Assembly: GCA_052174455.1 (NCBI GenBank)
Contig: JBQMRP010000054.1
Location: forward strand, 1 to 64,000
From: Arsenophonus sp052174455
Lineage (GTDB): Bacteria > Pseudomonadota > Gammaproteobacteria > Enterobacterales > Enterobacteriaceae
DNA: 64,000 bases
Reading direction: 5' to 3'
The position numbers and the translations under genes are program-made. A model generated the notes under the pieces. That model worked only from the letters and a program-made list of their open reading frames with translations. It did not search any database and was not told the origin of the DNA. Of this stretch, positions 20,402 to 31,249 are shown piece after piece; position 1 is the stretch's first letter, and each line of letters begins with the position of its first letter.

Positions 20402-21131
20402 ATTATTTCTCTATTTTAAAATCTACTATAATATTGATTATAAAAGTGAATATTAATAGGGTGCAATCTATAAACAAAATTAGCTCATAACTTTATGATC
20501 TATAATTGATAATTTTTATTTTTTATATATAATTTAGATTTATTATGACAGTTAGTATTTTTCAACTGAAACTAATAAGGTATTTAAATAACAAAAAGCA
20601 CATAAACACAAAAAGAAATTTCATTTTCTCCCATCAACTAATTACTTGTGAATACAAAGAGTAACAGAAAAAATCAACTATTTCGCTACAACTAGCATAT
20701 CAACAAATTATAATAATGCGTCTATTTATGTGCAAGATAAATTATTAATAAATAGAAATAATATACTTAAGAAACAATGCATTAATAAAATATTATTTAT
20801 GGTATTGATCATTATCAACACTAAAAATACAAAGTATACAACTATCTGAGCTCAGGTATTCATTTAGGCTCTTTGAAAAAAATATAAGGCATATTTCAAA
20901 TGAACTGGAAAATTGCAAATGAATTAAATTCAAGGAAAGTACAATGATCGCCAATTCTTATATCTCTATTTAATAGAATAGGATTTAAACTTTATAGAAA
21001 TACTTTCTAGCCAAAAAAAAAATAGAAAAAATTTAGGCTACTTTTTACCCTTAAAGAAAAATACTATCAAAAATTAATGATAAAGTTATTATTAAGCTTG
21101 ATGGTCTTGATAAGTAAAAAAAATATATTAA
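20402..21131. other. Non-coding stretch upstream of hisS
   Basis: About 730 bp, stop-rich in all frames. No IspG segments (for example the CPTCSRQEFD region) could be read, although ispG is the normal neighbour. It must contain the hisS promoter; no convincing -35/-10 pair was assigned. Confidence 0.45.
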
Positions 21132-22350
21132 GAATTATACTCATTTCTGATATATGTGATTTCGGAGATGGCCGTGGCGTATATCATACTGATTGATTTC
21201 ATGAATAACTTCAACAATAGAGAGGTGATATGTCATGAAAAACCTACTCTACAGGTATTCACGAAACTAGATATTAGTTGTATCCCTTTTCTATGAATTT
21301 ATTCGTAATCGCGCTAGCCTAACTTTATAGGCGCACCCGCTGTTAAGGCGGAGCTCAAAGCCATGCGCTGCAACATAGTGAACGGTTGTCTTATTTGGGC
21401 GCCATTACTGTTCTCCTTAACGCTTATTTAAGACAGTGAAGCCATACAGACTGGTTATTGGCCATATTGAGAGATTAAAGTGCCTAAGATCTGGGGTGTT
21501 GGTCGTAATCCCGGCAACGGAATATGCTTTCTAAAGCTCTTTATTACTATCTTAACTGAAGCGTGCAAAAGCAGCGAATAGTTATTACTATTGCCTATAT
21601 ATGCGAGGCAATATGCACCGGTTATTTTCATGAAGCTATTGGGGAGAGAGTTTCTCGGTGAAAAGCACATAATATTTGTCAAATACCATAAGTAAATTGA
21701 AATAGCGATGACTTAAAGAGCGCAAGTAATGGTTTTAGTATGATTTAAGCGATACACGCTATGTTTATTTGTGTTCTGATGGCATAAATCCCCTGGTTAG
21801 GCAAGATAATTGCTTTTATCTTATACTCATTATCGGCCTCACTGAGCATACATGTAAGAAAGTAATTGTATCGAAGATGGTTATTAAGAGTTAGAATTCA
21901 ACTTAGCATAACATCTCAATTATCTGCGAGCGCGTAGCTTAATTGTATTTCCAAATTTTCTACGGAAGACACGGTGCTTTGGTTTTTAGAATGCAATGGC
22001 AATGATATTCCAGGATATGCAGGACTAATGTAAATTAGTTACGTAAAATATATAATGCACTAGTTTCATTTCCTAAAGGTATGCAATAAAAAGTTAAAAC
22101 TTGTGAGTTTGCTAAGAAATCTAGCTAATAAGGAACTATGATGGGGAGTAATAAATCCCTTAATGTTTTTGTTGGCAAAGTTTCCAGAAAAGCATCCTGC
22201 ATGATGAAAAAGCTGGAACTAGTTAAGGGGATTTTACTTGCTGACTTTACTGGTAAATAACGTCTAATTTAAGAATAGAGAACAGATTCCATAAAGCATC
22301 AAATGTAGAACGTAGTCTGATCCACCATATACCAGAGTTACTGATAACTC
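21132..22350 (+). mobile_element. IS256-family element, degenerate (copy A3)
   Basis: Plus-strand dead transposase. The left end GAATTATACTCATTTCTGAT matches the left end of A1, and the right end ACCAGAGTTACTGATAACTC is the inverted right end. Coding traces include a KAELKAM-like segment near 21350 and HIEIKVPKV-like sequence (family: GPVEVKVPKVRDR) near 21460-21490. At about 1.22 kb it is shorter than the other copies, so it has internal deletions. Confidence 0.72.
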
Positions 22351-22360
22351 ATTAGCCAGG

Positions 22361-23475
22361 TTGAATTATTTATTATGTAAATATCGTAATAATAAAATTA
22401 AACCCATTAATTCTAAATTATCTGATCAGATTTATTTATTGTCATCATTACTATTGGAGAGTAATGAATCTGTTCAACTAGTTTTTGGTTATTTTTTACT
22501 CGAAATCAATAATATACTTAGACATAAAAGTAGTGAGATTATTAAAATAGCTATTAAATAATGGTTGAGTAATGAATTTTTATATTAAAAGATTCGAATT
22601 TGAATATATCCGTAAAGTAGCATTAAAAATATGAGCTGACGAAGTAGGTAGGTTATACTATATTAAAAATAATTTTATCTGTATTCATACAGGACGCATC
22701 ATATTAGAAAATGGTAACCTATTAGGTTTTAGATAAATTTTAGTTAAGTAATGGACTTACTACTATATAAAATTTAAAATTATTTCTGTAACTGATTTTA
22801 TGTAAAATTAAACGTAAATTTCAGATGAAAGAAATTTAAATTTTGTTATTTCTAATCCTAGAAGGGAATAGAAAAATTAATCGCTGAAATTGCATAGTGT
22901 TTATTAAATTTATAGTATAGATTATTAATCTATAGCCACTTTAATCATGCAGCTATAGCTGTACTGAATTAGCAGTATATTTTCAGTATCAATTTATGAT
23001 TTGCAATTTAAAGAAGATAATTTTTTTGATCAAGAGATTGCTATTTAAAGCTAAATGTTTGGTGTAGCGCACTATTTCCAGATTTTACGCTAGATCACTA
23101 TTTGTGAGTGAGTAATAAATTATTTACTGATATCAAACCTGTTTTATACTACCAAGTAGTAGTATGCGACAAGATATCCTATCTTAAATTAATTAAGTGA
23201 TAAGTTAATTTTTATGAAAGATCTTCTTTCAAAGTTAGAGTTATTCGCACTGATTTTCCTAAATGTGATCATGAAATATTAATCCCTGCCAGTATAACTC
23301 TGGCTTTTTTATTTTTAATTATAATTAATAGCAAAAAGTTTATAGTTGAAAAATTAAATTTCTATTTAAAAGAAGAGAAAAAGTATTATCCTTTGCTAAA
23401 ATGATGATAAGATTGGTTTGATGAACCTATTGTAAATGAAAATTTTATCGAGTATATATTTTGATCTAATTCATT
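22361..23475 (+). pseudogene. Unrecognised decayed coding remnant(s)
   Basis: The plus strand contains several open fragments in different frames: 22361-22561, a fragment near 22572-22736 that is broken by a stop, and a clean C-terminal reading DWFDEPIVNENFIEYIF followed by TGA at about 23413-23466. That stop is followed within 15 bp by a perfect terminator hairpin, so a real gene very probably ended here. I could not assign a family; segments of asnS or pncB, the neighbours of ompF in E. coli, were not recognised. Confidence 0.35.
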
Positions 23476-23530
23476 AATCCTTGTTAAATTAACTCTATGG
23501 ATTAGTTTAACAAGGATTGTTTTTCATTTT
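23476..23530 (+). terminator. Strong rho-independent terminator
   Basis: AATCCTTGTTAAA (23476-23488) and TTTAACAAGGATT (23506-23518) form a perfect 13-bp stem, followed by GTTTTTCATTTT. It is fully preserved although the gene before it has decayed. It lies just outside the left boundary of repeat family B. Confidence 0.8.
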
Positions 23531-23574
23531 ATAGATTGTTGTTGATAACAATTCTGTTATCTTCTCAGTTAATT

Positions 23575-25300
23575 TAAGAATTTATAAAATATTCTATCGT
23601 CATACAGAATCCATTTGTATGTATCTGTGAGTAGGAATCCTTTTATTAGAATAGCGAACCTCGATTTTTCCGGTTTTTTCTAGTCGTTATCTCCAGCGGT
23701 CCTATACATCTTCTCTAATAATGTGCCTTGTTGAGGATTCGAGAAGAAATTATAGTAATGCAGAATTTTGGAATGCTTCGCCGAAATATGCTAATATAGT
23801 GTTCAATTATCTGTTTTTGAGTCAAGGAAGAATGCCTTTACTGCTTATTAGTCCGGCGGGGTGGTCATAGTAATTTATGTACTACCTTCTTTCTCAATAA
23901 TATCGTAGTTTTAACATGCATTGTGAGAAATTTAAGGTAGTGTCAGATTTATTTCATACTATGCTACCTTTTTACCTTTTTAGCGAAATGTACATTTTTT
24001 AGTAACGTTCATACTATTCCTTCAGGTGTAACGCCGTCACCGTTTCTTGGCGTAGATTTACCCCAGATCAGAAAAACTACTTGGAATTTATCAGATAATA
24101 GTTGTAACACAGAAGCCGGATGATATCGCCTCACCAGATTTTTCGACCGCTATTTTTAAGAATAGCTTATTCTATACAGAATGTTTAATATCTAAACCGC
24201 TATGAGTGATGGAGATATGAAGATGTGAATGTTAATTGATTTATTAACTATAATTGTATAAGGCACATAAGATACTAATTTCGATATCCTGTTGTGTGCC
24301 CACTATAGCATAGTGTGGGGGGTAGCAGATCAAAACAGAGATTTTAGTAGTGGTCAGTTATTATAAAAAAGTTTAAAGGAGATAAGTATAATAAATGAAA
24401 GTAATATATTGTTAGTTGCAATCAGGTAAAATATGAAATTGCTGTACTATAATCATTGCTCGGTAGCTTTGACGTTTCATAAACTGTAGGCTTTTGTAAC
24501 TCTAGAACTTTTACAAGAAAAAATGATTGTGGGAGCATTTATAATAGCACAATTCTAGCAACCAGACATCAATGAAATAAGTGGTGTAGGAAAGGATTCC
24601 ATTGACAAAATAGGATGGGTCCATAAGTGAACACTTTCATCGTGTTTTTAAGAAAGTTATTTCAGCTTTCATTAATGGTAAAAAGTAGTTTAGTTTGGCG
24701 GGGGATTATATGTATGTACATCTGGATATTTTGCTAGAAAAAATAGAAATCGTTATCTAATAAGTATTGGTCAGATCTATCGGCTCAACTATCTTTATCT
24801 TCTTCTAAGGAGAAGAGAAGAAGATGAATTATCATTCCTAGTTCCATATAGGTGATGGATTGATAGGCAAATATATTTTAGTGATTTCAACTTCATATGC
24901 AGTTATATCCAGTATCATCGGCTTGACCTTGTGCCATCCAGTTTCTCAAAACCAAGGATAATTATAATTATAGAGATGGATAATATTTGTCTATTAAGAA
25001 AATAATGGGGACTTTGATGGGTCTAGCATATTGCTATATATGCCTCTTTGTGGTGTTATGAAAAATTCAGTTGATTTACTCTTATTTATTTCGGGAGGGG
25101 GAAATATAAAGAGCTTCGGATAAACAGGTTTTGTAATACGTAAAGTCGCGTAGTTGTCCTGATTTACCCGATTTATGCTTTTTAGAAGATTTACTTAAAT
25201 CTATATCTGTGTGAATTTTTAAAAAATTAATATATAGCAAAGTATTAAAGTAGCACTAAGATTATAAAGATCATAAAAGTAGCGTAGTTGTGCTCCTCAA
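23575..25300. repeat. Dispersed repeat family B, copy B1
   Basis: About 1.7 kb, similar along its length to 36215-37800 in the same orientation. Shared landmarks are ACAGAATCCATTTGTA near 23606, CGATATCCTGTTGTGTGCCC near 24285, CATTGCTCGGTAGCTTT near 24455 and AATTTTTAAAAAATTAATAT near 25216. Size and two-copy state suggest a degenerate insertion sequence. No transposase family could be identified on either strand. Confidence 0.6.
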
Positions 25301-25528
25301 CACCATACTGTCCTACGTTTACTATTATTTATATTTTGAAACATAAAATTTCTTCTTGTAAGAAGAATTGTATTTTTGTATTATTTCAAAGTAAATAAAA
25401 TATTTTACAGTGGAATACTTTGGACGCAGAAACAAGACGACACTAAACTATTAGAAATGGTTTTCCAATGGTTGGAAACTAATTTTTATCAGTGGCAGGT
25501 GTCTGAAATAACACCAATGAGGGTAATA

Positions 25529-26647
25529 ATGATGAAGCGCAATATATTTGCAATAGTTATCCCGGCGGCGTTGTTAGCTAGTACAGCAAACGCAGCTGAA
25601 ATCTATAACAAAGACGGCAATAAACTAGATCTATATGGTAAAGTTGGCGTTCGTCACTTATTTAGCAAAAGCAGTAGTAGCAATGATTCGCGTGTACATT
25701 TTGGTATTAAAGGTGATACTCAAATCTCTGACCAACTAACTGGTTTTGGTCGTTTTGAATTGGAAACTAAAACCAATAAAAGTGAATCTGAGAACAAAAA
25801 TACAAATAGTCTAGTTTATACCGGTTTAAAAATTGCTGACTTTGGTTCATTGGACTATGGTCGAAACTATGGGGTTTTTTATGATGTCAGCGCATGGACT
25901 AACGTTCTGCCTATTTATGGTGCAGACTATATATCTCAGACTGACAGCCACTTAACTGGTCGTAACCTGTTAACTTACCGTAGTACAGATTTCTTTGGTC
26001 TAGTCGATGGATTAAACTTCGCCCTACAGTATCAAGGCAAAAATACAAAAAGCAATGAATCAGGTACCTCAGATTACTTAAAAAATAACGGTGATGGTTT
26101 TAGTGTAGCTGCTAACTATAATATCGGATGGGGCGTTGCATTAGGTGCAGGTTATGCAAAATCTAATCGTAGCATGACTGATGAAAATAAAGATTTAAGC
26201 GGCGCTGGTGGTAATAGTGCTGAGGGCTGGAATGCCGGTATTAAATATGATGCCAATAACCTGTATTTAGCAGCAATGTATGGCGAAACTCGTAATATGA
26301 CTAGCTTTGGTCATGGTGTAGATTCTCTTACTGATCTTAGCTTAACTCGAGTCGCTAACAAAGCTGAGAACTTTGAATTGGTTGGTCAGTATCTGTTTGA
26401 TGAAATTGGTCTAAAACCGTCTATTGCTTATGTGCAGTCTAAAGGCAAAGATTTGCCTGATGTTGTTTACGATCAAAAGCAAGATTTAGTGAAATATGTT
26501 TCTCTTGGTGCTTTCTACTATTTCAACAAAAACCTGACCGCAGTTGTTGATTACAAAATCAACCTAGTTAATAGTAATGGATTTACCAAAAAATATGGTA
26601 TTGGCAGTGATAACTTGGTTGGTTTAGGTTTAGTTTATCAATTCTAA
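25529..26647 (+). CDS. ompF: General porin, OmpF/OmpC type
   Basis: Outer-membrane trimeric beta-barrel porin for small hydrophilic solutes. From ATG 25529 the protein is 372 aa, beginning MMKRNIFAIVIPAALLASTA and a signal cut at NA|AEIYNKDGN. The frame is open further upstream (to 25376), but that part has no signal peptide and is rejected; a GAGGGT site precedes 25529. Typical strands are LDLYGKVGVRHLF, GFGRFELETKT, LDYGRNYGVFYDV and FFGLVDGLNFALQYQGKN, with the terminal LGLVYQF ending in Phe. Loop 3 reads LPIYGADYIS instead of the usual PEFGGD. It is followed by a terminator and aspC, the E. coli neighbour. The symbol follows synteny with aspC. Confidence 0.93.
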   Translation: MMKRNIFAIVIPAALLASTANAAEIYNKDGNKLDLYGKVGVRHLFSKSSSSNDSRVHFGIKGDTQISDQLTGFGRFELETKTNKSESENKNTNSLVYTGLKIADFGSLDYGRNYGVFYDVSAWTNVLPIYGADYISQTDSHLTGRNLLTYRSTDFFGLVDGLNFALQYQGKNTKSNESGTSDYLKNNGDGFSVAANYNIGWGVALGAGYAKSNRSMTDENKDLSGAGGNSAEGWNAGIKYDANNLYLAAMYGETRNMTSFGHGVDSLTDLSLTRVANKAENFELVGQYLFDEIGLKPSIAYVQSKGKDLPDVVYDQKQDLVKYVSLGAFYYFNKNLTAVVDYKINLVNSNGFTKKYGIGSDNLVGLGLVYQF

Positions 26648-26693
26648 TTATCATTTACCGGTAATTTAACAGCAAAAGTGAAAACGTAAATTT

Positions 26694-26730
26694 AAAAAGC
26701 AGTGCTAGAGTGGAAAGTGCTGCTTTTTTA
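26694..26730 (+). terminator. Porin terminator
   Basis: AAAAAGCAGTGCT pairs with AGTGCTGCTTTTT (13 pairs, two of them G-T), ending in a T run, 47 bp after the porin stop codon. A classical rho-independent terminator. Confidence 0.85.
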
Positions 26731-26898
26731 TCAATTTATATTAAGTAGTAAAATGCTATTATCAGGTTAATAATATTAACCTAAAATATCATAAGTTTGC
26801 TTTATTTTTTATCGTAGAGTGTAGCAAATTGTTTTGCTCGCATTAACCTGGATCTCTCTCGATTACTAAATCGTAAGTGAGTTAGTGGAATTATAAAT

Positions 26899-28089
26899 AT
26901 GTTAGAAAATATTATTCCGGCTCCTGCCGATCCAATTTTAGGCTTAATAGAGAGTTTTAATACTGATCCGCGTAAACAAAAAATTAATTTAGGTATTGGT
27001 GTTTACAAGGATGAATCAGGGAAAACCCCCATTCTTGTTTCCGTCAAAAAAGCAGAAAAATATCTATTAGACAACGAAGTAACTAAAAATTATCTCGCTA
27101 TTAGCGGAATAGCAGAATTTTCCAGCGTTACTCAAACATTACTGTTTGGCAACAATCATCCAGTTATCACTCAAAATCGTGCTCGTACTTTACAGGCACT
27201 AGGCGGAACTGGTGCATTGCGTATTGCCAGTGAATTTATTGCTAAACAGACCTCTGCACAACGGATCTGGATTACTCAACCAACCTGGCCAAATCACAAG
27301 AATATATTTAAAGCTGCTAATCTGATAAGTTGTCATTACAATTACTATGATGCTAAAAAGCATAATTTAGATTTTGTTGGCATGTTAACTAGCTTAGAAG
27401 ATGCGAAGTCGGGTGATGTACTATTACTACATGGTTGCTGTCATAACCCTACCGGTATCGATCTAACGCCAGAACAATGGGAAATTCTATCTACTCTAGC
27501 AGCAGAAAAAAACTTATTACCGGTTTTTGATTTTGCCTATCAAGGTTTTGCTAAAGGTTTGGAAGAAGATGCACAAGGTTTACGTATTTTTATCAATAAA
27601 AATCCTGAAATCATCATTGCCAGTTCCTACTCAAAAAATTTTAGCTTATATAATGAACGGGTTGGCGCCTGTACGATTATTGCTAATAATAGTGATCAAG
27701 CAGAACAAGCATTTAGTCAAATAAAATTGATTATTAGAGCAAACTATTCTAATCCTCCTTCCCACGGTGCAGCCATTGTTACCACTATTTTATCCGATGA
27801 GTTTCTAAAGAAAGAGTGGAGCGAAGAGCTAACAATAATGCGGCAGCGTATTCAACGTATGCGGCAATTATTTGTAAATACATTACAAGAAAAAGGCGCT
27901 AAACAAGATTTTAGTTTTATTAGAAAACAAAATGGCATGTTCTCTTTTAGTGGTCTTAATCAAGACCAAATAACTCAGTTACGTGAAAAATATGCTATAT
28001 ATGCAATTAGTTCAGGCCGAATTAATGTCGCTAGCTTAACATTACAAAATATGATTCCTTTATGCAAAGCTATCATTAATGTTTTATAA
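26899..28089 (+). CDS. aspC: Aspartate aminotransferase
   Basis: PLP-dependent class I aminotransferase interconverting aspartate/2-oxoglutarate and oxaloacetate/glutamate, and also acting on aromatic amino acids. 396 aa, as in E. coli. Visible segments: INLGIGVYKDESGKTPIL, the GGTGALRIASEFI cofactor-phosphate region, HGCCHNPTGIDLT, FDFAYQGFAKGLEEDA, and the PLP lysine in SSYSKNFSLYNERVG. The C-terminal substrate arginine is in SSGRINVASL. It has its own upstream space after the porin terminator and the same order as in E. coli. Confidence 0.97.
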   Translation: MLENIIPAPADPILGLIESFNTDPRKQKINLGIGVYKDESGKTPILVSVKKAEKYLLDNEVTKNYLAISGIAEFSSVTQTLLFGNNHPVITQNRARTLQALGGTGALRIASEFIAKQTSAQRIWITQPTWPNHKNIFKAANLISCHYNYYDAKKHNLDFVGMLTSLEDAKSGDVLLLHGCCHNPTGIDLTPEQWEILSTLAAEKNLLPVFDFAYQGFAKGLEEDAQGLRIFINKNPEIIIASSYSKNFSLYNERVGACTIIANNSDQAEQAFSQIKLIIRANYSNPPSHGAAIVTTILSDEFLKKEWSEELTIMRQRIQRMRQLFVNTLQEKGAKQDFSFIRKQNGMFSFSGLNQDQITQLREKYAIYAISSGRINVASLTLQNMIPLCKAIINVL

Positions 28090-28229
28090 AAAATATTTTT
28101 AATTCAAATTGTTACCGATTATGCTAGGATCTTAATCAATTTTTATTATGAGTAGCTAGCTATAAATTATAGATGTTTAATAAAATTATTTTTGATTAAA
28201 AAGATTAAATTAATGTTTAATACTTAAAT

Positions 28230-29607
28230 TAAGTTTTCTTATTTCTTGTGTATGGTTTCGGAGATCTTAGCGTATTCTTAGATTAATTTCTCGAATAATT
28301 ACAACAACAGAGAGATGATATTCCATGAAAGTATACCCTATAGATATTTGTAAAACCAGATATTACCTGTATTCCATTTTGCATGAATTTATTCGTAATA
28401 GTGCTAGATAGCTGATAGCAGCCCCTGTGAATTGAAACTCAAAAAACATGCTGAAAGAGCATGATGAGCGCCTCCTTTTGCGGTAAGCGTGTCTCCATGC
28501 TAATTGTCCGTAACGGTTTTGCCACAGAAAACTATATAGATTGCTAATTGGCGATGTTGAGATAAAAGTGCTTAAAATAAGGATTGTAGCGACAATAGAA
28601 TATTCTTCAATAACTCGTTAGTGCCGCTTTATCTGTACTTGCAAAATATAGAAAAGTTAATATGATTGCTATGCTTGCAAAGCAATAGTCTTGGTGATTC
28701 ATGAATCTCTGGAGTACTTATCGATAAAAAGTATAAGGTCTCTCTGAAAGCGCTATCATTAGACTAAAAAAAGAATACCTTGAAGAACATAGGCATTGGT
28801 GGTTACGTAATTTACACGATACGCCTAATATTTATTTCTGTGTCGATAACATAATCGTCCTATCAGGCAAGATGATCGCTATGGCCTGCTTATTAATATT
28901 AGCGGCAGTGCGCATGGATATAAATACATAATTGATATCGAAGATGATTATCGATAAGAAGAAGCAAAGTGGCTAAACCGCTCAATAACTGGGTAAGCGT
29001 GTGTGGATTAACCGTATCTTCTAGAGTTTCTACAGGAGCCGATGCCCTTAGTTTTGCAATGGAATAACAAAGATATTCTAGGACATATAGTATTAATGCT
29101 ATTGAGTACATAAAATAGCTAATATACTGCTTTCACTAACTAAAGGCATACAGCCGAAAATTAAAGTTGAGCTGCTTGAGGTTTGGTTAGCAGAGAGCCG
29201 AAATGTCGCTAATAAAGCTTAATGTTTTGTTGATAAAATGTTTTAGTGAAGCGCTATTTTGCAGCAATGAAGAATCTGGAGAAAGATCGATAAAAGTTAC
29301 TGGATTATATCTCTTCCGTCAACGCACACTGAGCATCATAAGAACGAAGAATCTGATTGGACTTGATTTTTGTGATAGTAAATTTATGAAACTAATGCAC
29401 GAAGCATTGTGATTCGAAAAACAACCCTTTCAATATTATTAAGTCGTTCCCGTCTACTAAGAAAATTGGAAGACGCAGCCTAATAAGATTTAAGTACATT
29501 ACCCTTGGTAGTAAACAAAATCCAATTTAAGGATGGAGAACAGATTTACGAAGCAATCAGAGGGGGAACATAACCTAACCGTCATACAACAGCTTTGTTA
29601 ATAACTC
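28230..29607 (+). mobile_element. IS256-family element, degenerate (copy A4)
   Basis: About 1.38 kb on the plus strand. The left end near 28230 resembles the A-family left end, followed by the conserved ACAACAGAGAGATGATATTCCATGA start region (about 28300-28326). Near 28500-28570 VRNGFATENYI and related shifted frames match the family's RNGY.. and KVPKV region. The right end TTTGTTAATAACTC closes the element. Frames are broken throughout. Confidence 0.72.
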
Positions 29608-30047
29608 TTAGCACAAGTTATTATCTATCATCAAATTAAAGTGCTTAGTAAATAACGGTAATATTTTATAACAGGTGTAAAATTTTTAATATACTGCCTA
29701 ATGCATAAAATAAAGTATTATAGTTGATCGTTCTAGTTCCGTTTTGACAAATTTTATAATTCTAGACGAAGAATGGATGATAGAAAGTATGGATTTTTTT
29801 TGTAAAACGTTTGAATTTATAGAAGGTTGGGTTTTCTTGCAATTAGCCTTGATCTAAACAGCATATCCAATAAAATTTAAATAATGTTTAATAAGTATTA
29901 ATTCGTTATCTAAAATCCTGTTTGCTAGCTATTTATTTTATTTATAAAATTAAAAATTAAATTATTGCAGCGGGTCAGCGGTAATGTTAAAACCTAATCA
30001 GATATCAATAATAGTAAAAGTTTAAATTAGGTTAATGAGGGTAAGTG
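29608..30047. other. Non-coding stretch upstream of serC
   Basis: About 440 bp without recognisable coding or repeat content. It must hold the serC promoter. Confidence 0.4.
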
Positions 30048-31136
30048 ATGAGTAAGGTATATAATTTTAGCGCTGGTCCGGCTATGTTACCGGTAGAAGT
30101 TTTGCATCTTGTACAACAAGAGCTTTGTAATTGGAACGGTATGGGTATTTCGGTGATGGAAATAAGCCATCGCGGTGAAGCATTTATGGAGATAGTCAAA
30201 GAAGCTGAACAAAATCTGCGTGAATTATTAAAAATACCTAAAAACTATAAAGTCCTTTTTTGTCATGGTGGTGCAAGAGGTCAATTTTCCGCCTTACCAT
30301 TAAATTTATTTCAATCTAATGAAAACGTTGACTATGTTGTTGGTGGTTATTGGGCAAAGTCTGCTGCGAAAGAGGCGGCAAAATATTGTATTGTTAATGA
30401 AATTGATATTCGGCTAGAAAAATCAACTTATTTAAGTGTGCAAGCAATGGATCAATGGCCATTAATGAAAAGTTCCAAATATCTTCATTATTGCCCAAAT
30501 GAAACGATTGATGGTATTGCTATTCATACATCACCGAATTTTTCGAGTAATAAAATTGTGATTGCTGATTATTCCTCAGCGATCTTATCCCGACCACTCG
30601 ATGTCAGCTGTTTTGGTGTTATTTATGCCGGTGCACAAAAAAATATTGGGGCAGCAGGTATTGCATTGGTTATTATTCGGGAAGATTTGTTAGGTCGAGC
30701 AAAAAAGACAACACCTTCTATCTTTGATTACACGATACTAGCTAAAAATGATTCAATGTATAATACGCCAGTAACTTTTGCTTGGTATCTCTCAGGAATG
30801 GTATTTAAGTGGTTAAAACAGCAGGGTGGGTTAGAAGAAATAGAAAGACGAAATCAAGAAAAAGCCCGTATACTATATAATGTTATAGATAATAGTCAAT
30901 TTTATATTAATCGAATCGATCCAGTTAATCGTTCGGTAATGAATATTCCATTCCAAATAGTAAAACCTAACTTAGATAATAATTTTATTAAAGCAGCAGA
31001 ACAGCAAGGGCTGCTTTTTCTGAAAGGACACAAAGCGGCTGGTGGGATGCGTGCTTCAATTTATAATGCTATGCCATTAGTTGGTGTGCAGAAGTTAGTT
31101 GATTTTATGATTGATTTTGAACAGAGAAATAAATAA
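30048..31136 (+). CDS. serC: Phosphoserine aminotransferase
   Basis: PLP enzyme of serine synthesis (phosphohydroxypyruvate to phosphoserine) and of pyridoxine synthesis (4-phosphohydroxythreonine formation). 362 aa from ATG 30048, with GAGGG six bases upstream; the GTG three bases earlier is less likely. Segments: YNFSAGPAMLPVEVL, SVMEISHRGEAF, FCHGGARGQFSALPLN, the lysine region YAGAQKNIGAAG, and the C-terminal KGHKAAGGMRASIYNAMPL. It precedes aroA on the same strand as in E. coli, where the pair forms an operon. Confidence 0.97.
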   Translation: MSKVYNFSAGPAMLPVEVLHLVQQELCNWNGMGISVMEISHRGEAFMEIVKEAEQNLRELLKIPKNYKVLFCHGGARGQFSALPLNLFQSNENVDYVVGGYWAKSAAKEAAKYCIVNEIDIRLEKSTYLSVQAMDQWPLMKSSKYLHYCPNETIDGIAIHTSPNFSSNKIVIADYSSAILSRPLDVSCFGVIYAGAQKNIGAAGIALVIIREDLLGRAKKTTPSIFDYTILAKNDSMYNTPVTFAWYLSGMVFKWLKQQGGLEEIERRNQEKARILYNVIDNSQFYINRIDPVNRSVMNIPFQIVKPNLDNNFIKAAEQQGLLFLKGHKAAGGMRASIYNAMPLVGVQKLVDFMIDFEQRNK

Positions 31137-31249
31137 ATTAAATAATCCTTTATAGATTAAATTAGTAAAAATACGATCTAACTTTATCATATAAAGTAAA
31201 TGTGATTTAATTAAGTTATTTAACTGTGTTATTGGAGAATTTACTGTTA

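Noticed and set aside
25376..25528. In-frame N-terminal extension of the porin
   Set aside because: A signal peptide starts only at 25529 and a ribosome site precedes it; the upstream codons are untranslated leader.
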